64,000 nucleotides of DNA from Aporrectodea caliginosa (lineage: Eukaryota > Annelida > Clitellata > Crassiclitellata > Lumbricidae). The DNA lies in the NCBI GenBank assembly GCA_020284085.1, contig JACEVL010000163.1, positions 961,261-1,025,260 of the forward strand, given 5' to 3'. Made by a program: the position numbers and the translations under genes. Under the pieces are notes generated by a model. It was not told the DNA's origin. It saw only the letters and a list, made by a program, of their open reading frames with translations, and did no database searches. Of the stretch, positions 10,936-25,500 are shown piece after piece. How positions within the stretch are numbered: the first letter of the stretch is position 1; every line of letters begins with the position of its first letter.

Positions 10936-11215
10936 TACCGTCAAGTGCCTCTTCTTAGATAAGTGTAGTCGTGTTTTAGATCAACGTCATCATCATCACA
11001 TATTCGTATATTTAAAGAAAAATCAAGTTGACACAGCCGCAACTTCAACAAGCAATAGTGCATTATGCGGCATATATTCTGAGGCGGCTAGCCAGCGTGG
11101 CCTAATAGTCAGACCTGCCCGTAATAATACTAACAACACCATTCCAGAATAATAATCTTCTCCAGCAGTCTCCGGACGTTTTAGGCCACCTGAGGGATTA
11201 TAGATACCTCGGGTA

Positions 11216-11416
<201 letters not shown>

Positions 11417-11435
11417 CATAATAAGAATGCTATCA

Positions 11436-11940
11436 AGGGGGTAAAGTGTCATTGCAGTAAAAAACCCTGAAAAGTGTAATTTTCTTATTATTGCTATAAC
11501 ATGGTCAATAATGTAATGAAGTGATTGCAGAGAACCAAAGCAATTGCTTGATTTATATCACAAAAACAACATAAATGGTTTTGTCAAATATATTTATTTT
11601 GAATAATATAACAAAAACGGCATTACACTTTTCAGGGTGTTTTCTAACATAGTATAATAATAATAATAATAATTAGTTAATAGAAAAGCGTAAATTACAC
11701 TATAAAGTAGCGGAATTTTTTGATCAAGTCACAAATTATCTATGATACCCGAACGTTAAAATATTGTCCAGGGCTCTATATTGGCCGACAGAGAAGCCAC
11801 CTACCGAGTCCTAAGTACAACGCAACACTACTACTATTTTTTAAGATACGTCAAATGAAAGGTGTAATCTTATTATTACACCATACAAAATATTACACTT
11901 TAAGCGGAAATTTTCACCACGCATTTTACACTTTACCCGA
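11436..11940. mobile_element. Candidate MITE between two AAT arrays
   Basis: The left side has gggggtaaagtgtc (11437) and aaaaaccctgaaaagtgtaat (11460). The right side has their complements: attacacttttcagggtgttt (11623) and acactttacccgattc (11928). The word AGTGTAA recurs throughout. The element sits between AAT arrays, as if inserted into one. No coding capacity is visible and the superfamily is unknown. Confidence 0.45.
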
Positions 11941-11946
11941 TTCATA

Positions 11947-12104
<158 letters not shown>

Positions 12105-12411
12105 CTGGTCTTAGATTGGTCCTACATGCTATCTGCCCTAACCGGATATTCCTTCACAGATTAAATTAACGTTTCCTTAGAGTTTTTCTTGTCACTGAGT
12201 GCATTAAGTAAAAACTTAATCTCCATCTTAATTGACACGCCCACGCCTAAGTTATTTCCGATCATTTAAGCGCTGCAACTTTCCTTCGCCGGGAGCTAGA
12301 ACCGCGTTAATTAAAAGGACTTCCATAAGTCTTTGCAATAACCAGCAGGATTTATTTGGAGCTAAATCGGAAGAGTGTGCAGAGGAAGGGAGGAAATGAA
12401 CAGGATATCGA

Positions 12412-12620
12412 GTTGGAGGAAGTGGAAGAAGAGAGGAGAGAGAAGAAGAGAGAAGGAGAGTGGAGAGGAAAGGAAAGGGGAGGGGAGGGAGGGAGAGGAG
12501 TGGAAGGGGTGTGGAGGGAGGGAGAGCAGAGCAGAGGAGAGCAGAGCAGAGAGCAGAGGAGAGGAAAGGAAAGGAGAGCAGAGGAGAGCAGAGCACAGGA
12601 GGCGTGGAGGAAGAGGATGA
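12412..12620. repeat. Purine-rich GGAGA/AGCAGAG low-complexity tract
   Basis: Almost pure purine on the plus strand, with repeated aggagagcagagc words. The Arg/Glu-rich and Pro/Ser/Leu-rich frames are compositional. Confidence 0.85.
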
Positions 12621-12699
12621 GGAAGAAAAGGTGTGGCATCATTTAGTCGGTGTAAATTATTTTCAACTTCGGTTTTGTTACTAAGCTGTTCATTAATTC

Positions 12700-13430
12700 A
12701 TTCATTCATTTCAGAGAGTTATATAGGCGTCCCCTTCAAGCCCTTATCTACTCAAAGAAGGGCTCCAGAGTCAACTTCGGCTAAAGAGAACAGTCTTCAG
12801 GTTAGAGAAGAATGTGGCCGCAAAGGCTCTGTATTAGACGTAGATCCACAGGAGCTCATTCCAGATTGCAGTGGCCAGCAACAGAAAAGGCACGGCGCTG
12901 CATAATAGAGTCCGTGAATTGGGAACAAGAAGCTCAACCTGCTTAGAGGAGCGGAGAGAACCACGGCGCTGGACGCTCAGGGTGGAGCAGCACAGCTCCT
13001 CGGTGGGACAGGGGCCACACCGCGAGGCAGCGCCAGATTGAGGCAGAGATCCGGTAAGTTATCCGCTGCGGGAAAGGGAGCCAATGCAAGACATCCCGCA
13101 TGTAATCACTAACATGGCCGAATCTTGCGATGCGGCCAATGAGGCGTGCCGCAGGTCGCAACTTGAAACAAGTACCCAACTAGGAGACGCCGGAAGACCC
13201 ACATGACAGGGCGCTGCAGTAATCAGGCGAGAAACAATAAAAGAGTGGATAAGCGTTAAGGCAGCATTAGAGGTTAAAGAACGGAAGACCACTCTAAGCT
13301 GACGCAGCTGGTAGTAGCAAGCGCGGCATAGTAGGTTTATATGCCGCGTGAAGGTTAAGCGCGAAAGTTATCTCAGCTGAGTAAGAGCGGAGGGGTCGAC
13401 TTAAACAGCCCTCGCTTTGCCCAAAGAAGG
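12700..13430. repeat. Dispersed repeat related to 17820-18150
   Basis: It begins with a variant of the 'ttatatagcgcc' motif near 12720. It shares with 17820-18150 the words cattccag, cggcgctgc, caagaagctcaacctgc or caaggagctccacctgc, atccggtaa or accggatagg, and catgtaatc in the same order. It is a non-coding copy of an interspersed element of unknown class, possibly the 3' region of a retrotransposon. Confidence 0.55.
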
Positions 13431-13544
13431 GCTATCCAGAGTTCCTTGGACCAACATACCCTATTTTGCCTCTTGTTGCGTGCAGTGAAGATAAGATAAG
13501 AAAGTAACTGTAGGAGTAAGATACCTTATCTAGCCATTATACTT

Positions 13545-13789
13545 GAGTGTAGTGTTTAGAGTGCTGAACTGTCAATCGAAAGGTCTGGCTTTTCAAATTT
13601 CCGCCAGAGTTGAAATTTGGTACGAGATTTCTGCCCCACCTGCGCCACCTAGTCAACTCAGCAACAATGAGTACACTGACGGTCTGACCGCACACTTTCG
13701 GTGGGAAGATGAGACGGTGAGGGAGAGGATTGAAATGAATACACTGACCTATGCTATTGGTGGAAAGTTCAGACGGCGAGAGAGACAGA

Positions 13790-13795
<6 letters not shown>
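13545..13795 (+). mobile_element. SINE-A copy, diverged
   Basis: The tRNA-like head (gtgtagtgtttagagtgctgaactgtcaatcg) has a damaged B box (ttttcaaattt). It is followed by the body words gatttctgcccc, cagcaacaatgagtacactgac and ggtgggaagatgagacggtgagggaga. The last part of the body is partly repeated at 13736-13780. An (AATC)n tract follows at 13797-13821. Confidence 0.65.
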
Positions 13796-13821
<26 letters not shown>

Positions 13822-13829
13822 TTCGTTTA

Positions 13830-14764
13830 TTCTCAACATCAAGCTGACAGATCGCAACTTGTAACAGGTAACAGCTAGGAAAAATTGTTTCAGCTCTGAC
13901 AGTTAGTTATTAAATGGGTTGAGATAGCAAATATTATCTGTGCTCTAACAGTTAGTTACTGAAGAAGAATTAGGCTAATGGCAATTTTCTTTTCCTCCTC
14001 CTTCTCCTTCTCCTCCTCTTTGCAATTCCCTCTTATTGCTCCTCTTCTTCTGCCAGCGTTGTATCAACAAATTCAAGTGGCCACCCAAAACTTAACGATG
14101 GCTTACAACACAATAAGCAAAACTGTTACATTGCCTCAGATCTAAAGTTAATGCATATTGGAAAAATCATTTTATCAGACAGCAACATGTTAGAAATCAT
14201 GTAAGAAGTTAGAGAGAGAAAAAAAAACAGAAAAAGAGATATAAAATGTAAAACTTGGGATTAATATGATGCTTACTTTTCTCAAGTTCTGATTTGATCC
14301 TTACTTGACTAAGGATCGAGAGTTAATATTGTAGCGATATATAACTTATCAAATCTATTGTTAGCTTACTTGTTTCAATTGCTTAATTAATTAAATATAG
14401 GGTTTAGTAAGATACTTAATTACAAGTGGCGTTTGGTTAGTTGATGAGTGGTTTTAACACAAAAGGTAATTAACTTTCAAAAGCAAAACAGCAACTAATG
14501 AACATTATAGGGCTACAAATGTGTTCCTTTACTTTGCTTAAGATGAAGAGTTAATGTGATCCCTACGTTACTTAAGATAGAGTAAATCACACAAAAAAAG
14601 AAGAAAAAGCTGAGCCGTCCTTTGAACTATTATGAATTGACTTGAGACTTGAGGTTGGCAGTTAATGTGAACCAGACATGAAACCCAGGCGATAGAGAGC
14701 CAGGCTCGTGTCTGACGACCAACACATCTCTTAATTGGCCACATTATTATAAGTGTGTTTTATG
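13830..14764. other. AT-rich spacer, nothing recognised
   Basis: The stretch contains ttaactc and ttactta words and a CT-rich patch at 13990-14050. No reading frame with family or splice support was seen. Confidence 0.4.
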
Positions 14765-14771
14765 GCCAGAT

Positions 14772-14880
14772 ACATATGCCTCAGTTTACGAGCTTATCGA
14801 AAGCGTTAGGTTGAGCACGGTCGATACTTTGGCAGGGGCGCATGCCTGATAACAGTAATCAGAGATCGGAAAGCAAGAGG
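14772..14880 (+). mobile_element. 5S-rRNA-like SINE fragment (candidate)
   Basis: It shares gtttacgagcttatcgaaag with 18192-18211. It then reads ggttgagcacggtcgatactttggcaggggcgcatgcctg, which can be laid over the 5S rRNA internal promoter region (AGCTAAGCAGGGTCG...TACTTGG.TGGG...GCCTG) with mismatches. A SINE3-type, 5S-derived head is the likely reading. A chance likeness is possible. Confidence 0.3.
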
Positions 14881-15019
14881 TTCGAGGACGGATTAACAGC
14901 TTGCGCCATAGAAATAACGATAGGATTATGGCCTCAAAATTAAACAAGTGTGTGCATATGTATCCATACATGTAGACACACATGAACTTGTGAAGTAATT
15001 AGTACTTACCAAGTTCTTG

Positions 15020-15320
15020 TTATATATGTATATATATTATATATATATATATATATATAATATTGGTTTATTTACATATACATGTGTATATAAATATTAT
15101 ATACTATAATATCTAGATTTATTTATGTATATATACCTATATATTATGTCTGTTGTTAATATGATATATTATTTATTTATATATATATATTGTATATTGG
15201 TTTATTTACATATACATGTATATATTTATATACATATATATTGGTTTATTTATGTATATATATCATTTATTTATATATATCATATATATACATAATAATA
15301 TATATATATATTATATAATC
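15020..15320. repeat. AT-rich (TA)n / tttatttacatatacatgtatata repeats
   Basis: Alternating TA tracts and an approximately 60-bp repeated motif (attggtttatttacatatacatg) occurring three times. No gene is present. 15321-15800 contains CT-rich low complexity (15478-15600) and no recognised gene. Confidence 0.85.
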
Positions 15321-15802
15321 ATAGAGGAAGTTTTGCATTGCCGTCCTTCGCATGTCGCCCTTTGCCCTTCGTGTTTATCTGATCTGGTCTCGATAGCAAA
15401 CTGCTCTCTTTCACTCAAGTCTTCCATTTTGTGGTACGCGAGTGTATACATTCGAAGTTTTGTATAAGCCAGGTGTTCACTCTCCTCTCCACTCCACTCT
15501 CTCCTCTCCTCTTTATTCCTCTCTTCTAGTCTCTCTAGTCCCCTTTAGTCCCCTCGAGTCCCCTCCCGTCTTCTCTTATCTCCTGTCCACTCACTCTTCT
15601 CCTCTTATAATCTACACTGCAATAAAAAAACACATAGCGTAGCGTCCCTAATAAAGAAATCAAAAGCCCATTGTATATCGACGCCCTCTGTATATATAAT
15701 CACAATTACAATTGGAAAATACATTCGAGTGCTTCTCCTCTGTCTTCAGTCCTGTTTGTTGTATCTTCTTCTTCTCCTCTTTCTTCCTCCTCCTCCTTTT
15801 CA

Positions 15803-16037
<235 letters not shown>

Positions 16038-16439
16038 ACCAGTTGTTGTTTTTGTTGTTGCTTTTGTTGTTGTTGCTGTTATTCTGCAATTTTGAAGGGT
16101 CACTGACACTGTAGATAGAGAAGCATATTTTTATACGCGTGGTGAGCAAAGTGCAGAGATATCTCGCCTCCTTGACAATAATAAGCCACGCACATTGCGT
16201 AAGTCTTACATGTTGAGCCTCGCCTGATACCGGATCCACTTATGTGGACGATGGCGTTTAATTAGTCAACTGGTTTGAACGATCAAATGACGGACCAAAG
16301 TCCAGGGACGGGACCAAAGTCTGACATAATGGTCGAATTAAATACCATTTGAAAAGTAGATCACGTCGACGAAGCCAGGCAGATAGATACTTCACGTCGG
16401 ATAGGTTCAGGAATTAGTCGAACAGTAAGCGTCACATTA

Positions 16440-16740
16440 TTATACATTGTATATAACATTGCATAACATAGCCTAGCATAGCATAACGTGGCATAGTAAG
16501 GCATAGCATAGCATAGTATTGCATAGCATAGCAGAGTATAGCATGGTATAGTGTAGCATGGCAAATCATTATATACTATGCTATAATATTGTATAGTGTG
16601 GCATGGTATGGTATGATGTGGTGTGGCGAGGTATGGCTGATAATGTATGAGGTACGTACGATATAATATAGCGTGGTATGTTATAGTATTGTATAGTATT
16701 GTATTGCATCATATTATTCTGCATTGCATTCTATTGTATC
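16440..16740. repeat. GCATAGCATA / GTATTGTATT low-complexity tract
   Basis: Degenerate 5-mer repeats (catag, gtata, tattg) leading up to the PIPOX-like gene. A 'tttatatagcgcc' repeat copy at 16785-16797 lies about 45 bp before the start codon. Confidence 0.85.
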
Positions 16741-16839
16741 TTATTACTTCTTACTGTATCTATCATTCTGTAATATTTGTCATTTATATAGCGCCTTAGT
16801 GACTATCGGACGTAGCAACATCTTCTTCCTTCGGTCACT

Positions 16840-16957
16840 ATGGCAACGTCTGACGTTCCTTACTTCGAGTACATCGTGATTGGCTGCGGTGGGATCGGAA
16901 GCGCCGCCCTCTACTGGTTGTCAAGGGCAACGGAAACCAAGGGCAACGCCAAGAACA
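16840..16957 (+). CDS. PIPOX-like exon 1
   Basis: Encodes residues 1-39 plus one base, including the FAD dinucleotide-binding strand and GCGGIG loop (YIVIGCGGIGSAALYWL). The donor gttaagt is at 16958. Confidence 0.85.
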
Positions 16958-19605
16958 GTTAAGTGAAAACGTCTCATCTATGAGTCTAGGATAACAATGG
17001 CTATCGACAATTGAAATTGAAAGGTCTTACCATACTTATTGGTAGTTGAAATGTATTGTTATAGTTATTGGTAGTGGAAAGGACTAACCATACTTGTTGG
17101 TAGTTGAAATGTATTATCATACTTATTGGAAGTGGAAAAGGCTTCACCATACTTATTGGTAGTGGAAAAGGCTTCATCATACTTGTTTCGTATTAGAAAG
17201 GGCTTACCATATTTGTTGGCAGTGGAAAAATCTGACCCAGTTTAACTTACTTACCCTGATCTTACCTAACCTGGGTTATAACCCTATCCCCGATTCATTC
17301 GTCCTAAAACTAAGGGGTCGCTCAAAGAGGAAGTCCGCAGCGAGGAGGCGGAAGGAGGAATCACTCAAATGAGGACAAATGCCCAACCTCGGTCAAACAC
17401 TGCTTTAAACTCAGAACAAAATAGGGCAGAGTGAGTTAAATAGGGCAGAGTGAGTTAAATAGGGCAGAGTGAGTTAAATAGGGCAGAGTGAGTTAAATAG
17501 GGCAGAGTGAGTTAAATAGGGCAGAGTGAGTTAAATAGGGCAGAGTGAGTTAAATAGGGCAGAGTGAGTTAAATAAAGGAGAGTGAGTTGAATAGGGGAG
17601 AGTGAGTTAAATAGGGCAGAGTGAGTTAAATAGGGCAGAGTGAGTTAAATAGGGCAGAGTGAGTTAAATAGGACAGAGTGAGTTAAATAGGGCAGAGTGA
17701 GTTAAATAGGGCAGAGTGAGTTAAATAGGGGAGAGTGAGTTAAATAGGGCAGAGTGAGTTAAATAGGGGAGAGTGAGTTAAATAGGGCAGAGTGAGTTAA
17801 ATAGGGCAGAGTGAGTTAATGGTGTCACACGAAGTGTCGTTGGGAACACATTCCAGGTCGTGGTTCCAGCCACAGAGAAAGCCCGGCGCTGCCCAATAAC
17901 AGTCCGCGACCGGGGTACAAGGAGCTCCACCTGCACAGCTGAGCGAAGAGAGCAGCGGCGATGGACTCAGTCCTGTGGTAGGACGGCTAAGTTGCCGCAG
18001 AAGAGGGAGAACCAGGCCTTCAAGACGAAAGCGGACCAGGGCAGAAACCGGATAGGTAATGCGCTGCGGGTAGGGGAGCCAGCGGAGGACATCTCGCATG
18101 TAATCGGAAACCCAACCGAACTTTGGAATGTGGCCCACTAGGCAGGACCCAGTTCTTATAACTGGGTTTAATAGCCAGACAAATCATGCCTAAGTTTACG
18201 AGCTTATCGAAAGTAGGAGGCTAAGCAGGGTAAACACCCCAACTCACCACACCTTACTCTAACCATTATAAAGAAGAAGAGCAATCCCTTGAGCTAGCCT
18301 GAGAGGCAGCCATTGGTACGAAGTGTTGACGGCTTCATTTTCGTAGCCTTGGCATATGAGGGTGGGTGGCCAGTCTTCTCCCTCACCGTATCATCTTCCC
18401 ACCGACAGTGTACGCTCAGTGTACTCATTATAACTGAATAGACTAGGGGTTGCAGGTACAGTAGAAATCTCGAACCAAATTTCTGCCCTGGGGTGGATTT
18501 GAACCCCCGACCTCTCGATCGACAGTCCAGCACGCTAACCACTACACTATCACGCACCATAACCATAGCCTTATACCGTAATCCTAAACTTTCCATACCT
18601 CATATTACCCCCATCTCACCATACCTCAACCTGTGTGTCGGTTGCAGTAGTAGTTTCAGTTAACGACACTGTGTGATAAGAAAGATCATTAGCGTCGCCC
18701 GCCTCCTTTCTCCAGGCTTGGGACTGGCACTGCCAGAGTACGAACAGTGGCGAAGTTATATGTCGGTTGTTCTGTGTCGTGTGTAGGGGTCCTGGGTCTC
18801 GAACAGTTCCGTCTTGGACATGACAATGGAGGATCACAGGACCATTCGAGGATCATGTAAGTTGGATCATTCCAGTTGATCATCAACGATCATTCATCGG
18901 TTATTTGAGTAGGGTAGCGTCCATAAGGCTGCTCTAGGGTTGCTCTGCGAGAAGTCTGAAGACGCTAAATAAGCCATGGCTCACGCTTCATGATTTTATT
19001 GATTGACTGCGTGACTGACTGACTGACTGATTTCTGACTGACTTAACGAATAACTGAAAAACGGAATGGATGGACTGACTGACTGATTGGCTGGCTATGA
19101 CTGATTAACTAACTGGCTTACTAACTGCCTAATTAATTAATTAATTCATTCATTCATTCATTCATTCGTTTATTCAAAAGTAAAATTTTCTATCCTTTGA
19201 TGCTTTGCTTAATTTGAATCAAAAACGATTTCTGTAAAATCCTCTCCTTTTCTCCTTAACATCTTCATTTCTTCTTCCTCCTTTCCTTATCTTTTCCTCT
19301 AAAATCCTCTTCTGCTTCATATTCCTACTCTGTGCTCCTCTGTATAAGAAAATGCAGGCTTTGCTCTCAAGGTAGTCAACCGCTTGACATAAAAATGATT
19401 GCAAGATTTTTTTTTAAATTTCAGTCGTTTGATCTACGATGACGAAAGATACACGAAACTCACTCCGTCCACATACGAAGCGTATGTAGTTGGTTATTAT
19501 CATTGCATATCGTCATCATCATATCGTTGTCGTCGTCGTCATTCATCATCATCGTCATTATCGTCGTCATCATCGTCGTCGTTATCATCATCATCATCGT
19601 CGTCG

Positions 19606-19636
<31 letters not shown>

Positions 19637-20672
19637 GGACTGGTTTGGCGATAGCTCTCAGACTCATCATCATCATCTATATATGCATTGTAACTGACAG
19701 TGGTCTGATTTTGGACCAACAACAGTCAGACAGACAAGACAGTCAGAGAGACAGACGGACAGAACGACATAATTTTTGTATGCATACATGGATACATGTT
19801 TATCGAATGCCTGTATCGTGTTAATCATATCTGTCGAGTTCCCATACAGACACATCATGTCAATTATGTAATCGTTCATGATATACATGCTACCCTAGAC
19901 ATCGTCTATAAACAATTGCATCCACTTTCTCTCCGTCCTCCTCCTCCTCCTCCTCCTCCTGTTCCTCCTCCTCCTCCTCCTCTTCTCCTCCTCCTCCTCC
20001 ACCCTCTTCCTCCTCCTCCTCCTCCTCTTCTTCTAATCCTCCGCTGTCTACTGCTCTCCACAGATCTCTCTTTCATCTCCCAAATTCCGAATACATTATT
20101 CCTAATTCCTTTCATAAGTTGATCATATTCCTTTCCAGCTTCTGCGATTCCTCTCTCCCTCCTCCTCCTCCTGCTCCTCCTCTTCACTTCATCCTCCTCT
20201 TCCTCCTCTCTCTCCTCTTTCCACTCTATCCTCCTCCATCCTATTCCTCGGGGGCGATATTTCCTGTAAAACGTGACCTGGAAACGAGGAATTCAGGCAT
20301 CCACCCACTCCATCCTTCTCAGCATCAAAGGCAGCAGAGGGTATATGGGGAAAATTAGGGGTCAGGAGCGAGACGCCCGAAGCCCAATCATTCCCGATTG
20401 GGCGGTCTCTGAGGAATGCTGTCAGACCCAACTGGGACTCTGGGAATCAACCCCTGGAACAAAAGATTTTATACTGAAAATTGATGCCTTGCGCAGTAAA
20501 TAAATTTGTTGTTTCGTTTTGTAATTGTAATATTTATCATCATAATCGTCATTGCGTCGTCGTCGTCATCATAATCATCATCATCATCGTCATCGTCATC
20601 ATCATCATCGCGTAATCGTCATTAGGTCGTCGTCAACATCATCGTAATTTCGTCATCATTATAATCATTGCG

Positions 20673-20710
<38 letters not shown>

Positions 20711-20711
20711 G

Positions 20712-20763
<52 letters not shown>

Positions 20764-20867
20764 GATCATAATAGTCATCACCATCATCGTCATCGTCAAC
20801 ATCATCATCATCATCATAGTCATCATCATCATCATCATCATAGTCATCACCATCATCGTCATCATAG

Positions 20868-20899
<32 letters not shown>

Positions 20900-20962
20900 G
20901 CGTAATCGTCATTAGGTCGTCGTCAACATCATCGTAATTTCGTCATCATTATAATCATTGCG

Positions 20963-21011
<49 letters not shown>

Positions 21012-21034
21012 TATCATAGTCATCACCATCATCG

Positions 21035-21065
<31 letters not shown>

Positions 21066-21082
21066 AGTCATCACCATCATCG

Positions 21083-21116
<34 letters not shown>

Positions 21117-21706
21117 AGTCATCATCATCGTCATAGTCGTCATCATCAATCATCATCATCATCATCGTCATTGCGACATCATCGTCATCATAGTTTTATT
21201 TTGAAACGGGCAGATGGTCTGAGGTGGAGAGGGAGTCTGGACTTCAACTGGTCCACAAAACCGGAAGCATTGAACTCAGTCTTCGAGGCACTCCTGGAAT
21301 GACCGTCCTCGAAGAGTCGATCAAGGCCATGAACAGACAGAACATTCCGTAAGTCAACCTATTGTTGCCTTTTATGAGGATCTATCTATCTAAGAAATTT
21401 ATATAGCTTCCCTTCGAGGTTACTACTCAGAAGCGCACCCGACCCAGGACCGGTAAAAAGGAAGGTCTTACGTAAGTAATTTAGGAATCGATGCTAATGA
21501 TGAATTGATGATGAAGTTGTTGTTCATTGTTGTTGTTGATGATGATGATGATGTTGTTGTTGTTGTTGATAAATTTATGATGTTGTTTATTGTTGTTGAT
21601 GACGATGATGATGATGTTGTTGTTGTTGATGAATTGATGATGTTGTTGTTAATTGCTGTTGTTGTTGCTGTTGATGATGATAATGTTGTTGTCTTTGTTG
21701 TTGCTT

Positions 21707-21773
<67 letters not shown>

Positions 21774-22334
21774 CGACGACGACGACGACGAAGACGATTT
21801 TATTAGGAAGATTACAACGACGATTTGTCGTCTACAATAAGTGATGACAAGACAATGATGACGACAACTACGATGACGATAATGACTACTAATGACAACA
21901 ACGTCTTGACAATTACAGTTTCGAGCGACTCGATGCGCCAGAAATTCGTCGTCGTTTTCCGCAGTTCACCGGACCAGACAATATGACCGCCCTGTACCAA
22001 GCAGACGGGGGCCTCGTGAGTGCGGCCCTGGCCAACGCGGTGCATGTCCAGCTGGCCAGGGCTCACGGGGCCACAGTCATCGACGACTGCCCCGTTACAA
22101 GCATCTCCACTTCAAGCCAAGACGACAGTGCTCTGGTACCTGCTATTTCACTACTCAACTATGTGCTGTACATTGACCGTTTTACGCTGTCGGTGGGAAG
22201 ATGAGACGGCGAGGGAGAGGACTGGACATCAGATCTCATGTGCCGAGGCTAAGAAGATGAAGTCGCTAACACTTCATACCCATGGCTACCTCTCAGTCCT
22301 AGTCCTAGTCCTCGTCATCGTCATTTTCATCATA

Positions 22335-22422
<88 letters not shown>

Positions 22423-22531
22423 ATATCAACAACAACAACAACAAAAACAACATCATTATAAAAACATTAAATATTGCGTATTCTGAGGGACTTCCCTCTT
22501 GTTCTATATGCGCGCGCATCATCATCACACA

Positions 22532-22593
<62 letters not shown>

Positions 22594-25500
22594 ACACACA
22601 CACACACACGCAAATATATAGCCAACAATAAATGTACATATTTATGTGTATGTCACAAAAGAGGGCATGGAGACTAGAAGAGTCAATAATATAATTATTA
22701 TTCAAGGAACAAGTGACCATAGGAGACAAGAGACGATATGAGGATATGAGACAAAACCGGACAAAAGAAAACAATAATAACAATACCAGACGTAACAAGC
22801 GTAGACATGGAAGAATAAGACGAGACAAAAGGTGTAAAGAGGAGACAATTGTTGATTGTTGTGCGTTGTGTTGCAATCCTGCAGGTGGTCACGACTCGAG
22901 GTCAGTTCCGGTGCCGTCGAGTGGTCATCACGAGTGGATCCTGGTCGAACGAGGTCCTTGGGTCCGTCGGAGTACACATTCCCATGGTAGTGTCACAGGA
23001 ACAGGTCACCTACTATGCCACTCCCAACATAAAGCAGTTCACCAAGGAAAGGTAGAGGACTACGCGTAGATCTATTCGCCCATTGTTATTGTATCTATCA
23101 ATTTATATAGCGCCTCTCGCAATGCACACCATACAGAGGTGCTCCCAGTGCGAAAGACCCAGCGAAAAGAAAGAGGTCTTCAGACAACGAAAAGAGGCAA
23201 CTATTATCTGCCTCGGGCTCCTCTATCTATCACGCCGTACAGGCTTTCCACTGAAAATTAAAGTCTTACCTATTCTAAAGTTCCTACCACGACTCATTTG
23301 ATCCTCCGCCTTCTAATTTCTTCGACCTAAACGACACCCGCCTTAGCAGCTCTTCAGCCTCCTCTCTCTAGCAACCTGACTCCAATCTTCCTTTGACATG
23401 ACTTGTCTTCCTTGTATCTTTAAAAGATTCTTGTGGATGGGAGGTTTACTGCATTGGATTTAGACCTATCTAAGGGATTGTAAGGCAATCATTTGGTATC
23501 CAAACAACTCTTGCTAGACAAAGTCGTTCAACGAAGACTCCGATGGTTTGGACATGTAGATAACATGCCAGTTGACAGAATCCCACACAATGCACTACAC
23601 GCAAGATTCGAAGGGTAAAGAAACAAAGGTAGACCAAGACTACGATTGATAGATAATATAAACGAGGACATAACATCACTTAGACTAACACGAAGAGGAG
23701 CAATGGACTTGACAAATGACCGAGGACAATGGAGATCATTTATTCGTACCCATCGCCGCCAAGTGGCTGGCGTGGAGCATTGATGACGCTGAATGGATAA
23801 ACTAATCGTGTCCTCGCATGCATAGGTTCCCAGTGTTCCTCTACTACGCCACGGACGGATGCTACTACGGACTCCCAATCCACGGAAACACCGGAACGAA
23901 GATTGGACTCGATGCAGCCGGATATGCGGTCACTCCGGGTACGAGGACTTTCACACCGGATCCAGAACGGGAACAGCGATCCGAGCGTTTCCTTCGAGAG
24001 AACATTCCAGGGGTAATTGGGAAATCGCCTGTTTTATGTATAATTAATTTATGTCATTTATTAGCGTCTCTCGATTGCTAATCCGTTGGAAGTCAGAGGT
24101 TCGAAACCCGGCACTTCGCATGAAATTAAGCCGTAAACAAGAAGTTACGAGAGTCCGCTCAAAAGCCGAGAAGGGAACCCAAGACAAAGAAGTGCTAGAG
24201 TACTTTCTTTACCTCCTCCTACTCCGCTTCCTTCTCTCTACATACTCTTTAATCCCTTCGTGATTTTTATTAATTAGGGACTTTATAACATGGAACTTGA
24301 GTCTAAAGCAACCGGCGGTGCGCCTCCCCTTCCTCCTCTTCCATGCCCTTTCTTTTACACCCTACTCTTCCCTACTTTTCTTCTCCTTTTCCTCCCCCTT
24401 CTGTTCTCATTCTTATTACTATTCTTCTCTTCCTTTCATTATGTTCCTCTCTCTTCCTTCTCTTTCACTCTCTCCTTTCCTTTCCATCTCTGCCTCCTCC
24501 AACTCCTCTTTATTTTCTCCTACTCCTCCTATTAACTGATGTATCAATTTCTGGTCTTCAGTTTCTTGGACCTAAACTGCTGACAAAGACCTGTCTGTAC
24601 GACATGCCATACGACCGTAACTTCGTCATCGATACCCTCGCATCGAGGGGTCGACCGCAGATCACCTTCTGCATCGGTGCTGGACATGCCTTCAAGTGAG
24701 TGAATACAATACAACAGCATTCGATATTGTTCTCTTCCCTCCAAAGTGCACACACGACCATACATACGACAAAACATCGATGGCACAGAGCAATTGCGAG
24801 TCAAGGATTTGCTCAAGGTGCCTACACAGTAACCATCTCACATGGAGAGACTCGAACCAGTGCTCACTGCATTAAAAGGCAAGCAGCACTCTACCCAACT
24901 GGTTATCGTGTCACACACACACACACAAACACACACCCACACAAACAGACAGATTGACTCTAACCGACTGACGCATTTCAACTGATCAAGTCTTTCGACT
25001 GCGATTGATAGAATAGAATTAGTGATTGCCTGACTGATTGAATAATGACTGATTGACTTGATTTTAAAATGAACATTTAAACTCAGCAACCAGACCAGTC
25101 CATTGGGATTTCAAACAGCGTTTATTACATGGAAGATATAATTCACCAGTGTAGTCATGCAACAGTCCAGGAAACTGTATTTAGTAAAAACAATAATAAA
25201 ACTCGGTTCATAGCATCGAAGCAATTGCTTTCCACAACAAGCTGGTACCAAGACACATTTAAGACTGTAAACAGTGTCCAGTTTGTGATTAGAAACGAGG
25301 TTCTGGAACATCTTTAAATGCCTCGCCAAGATCAAATAAATCCCAGGATTATACATTATAAGCAAATGATGAAAATTTCTCATTTTCCCAACAACTTGCA
25401 CCATGCTTGGTTGTAATAGTCCGTGAAATATTGTTTCTTTGCAATGTGCATCAGCTTTATGAAAACATTACAACCTCTTACTCCTTTTGCAACGACCAAA

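Noticed and set aside
19482..19486. Alternative exon 3 donor at 19486 (gtagtt)
   Set aside because: It would shift the frame into exon 4; the donor at 19482 restores the conserved EAW.
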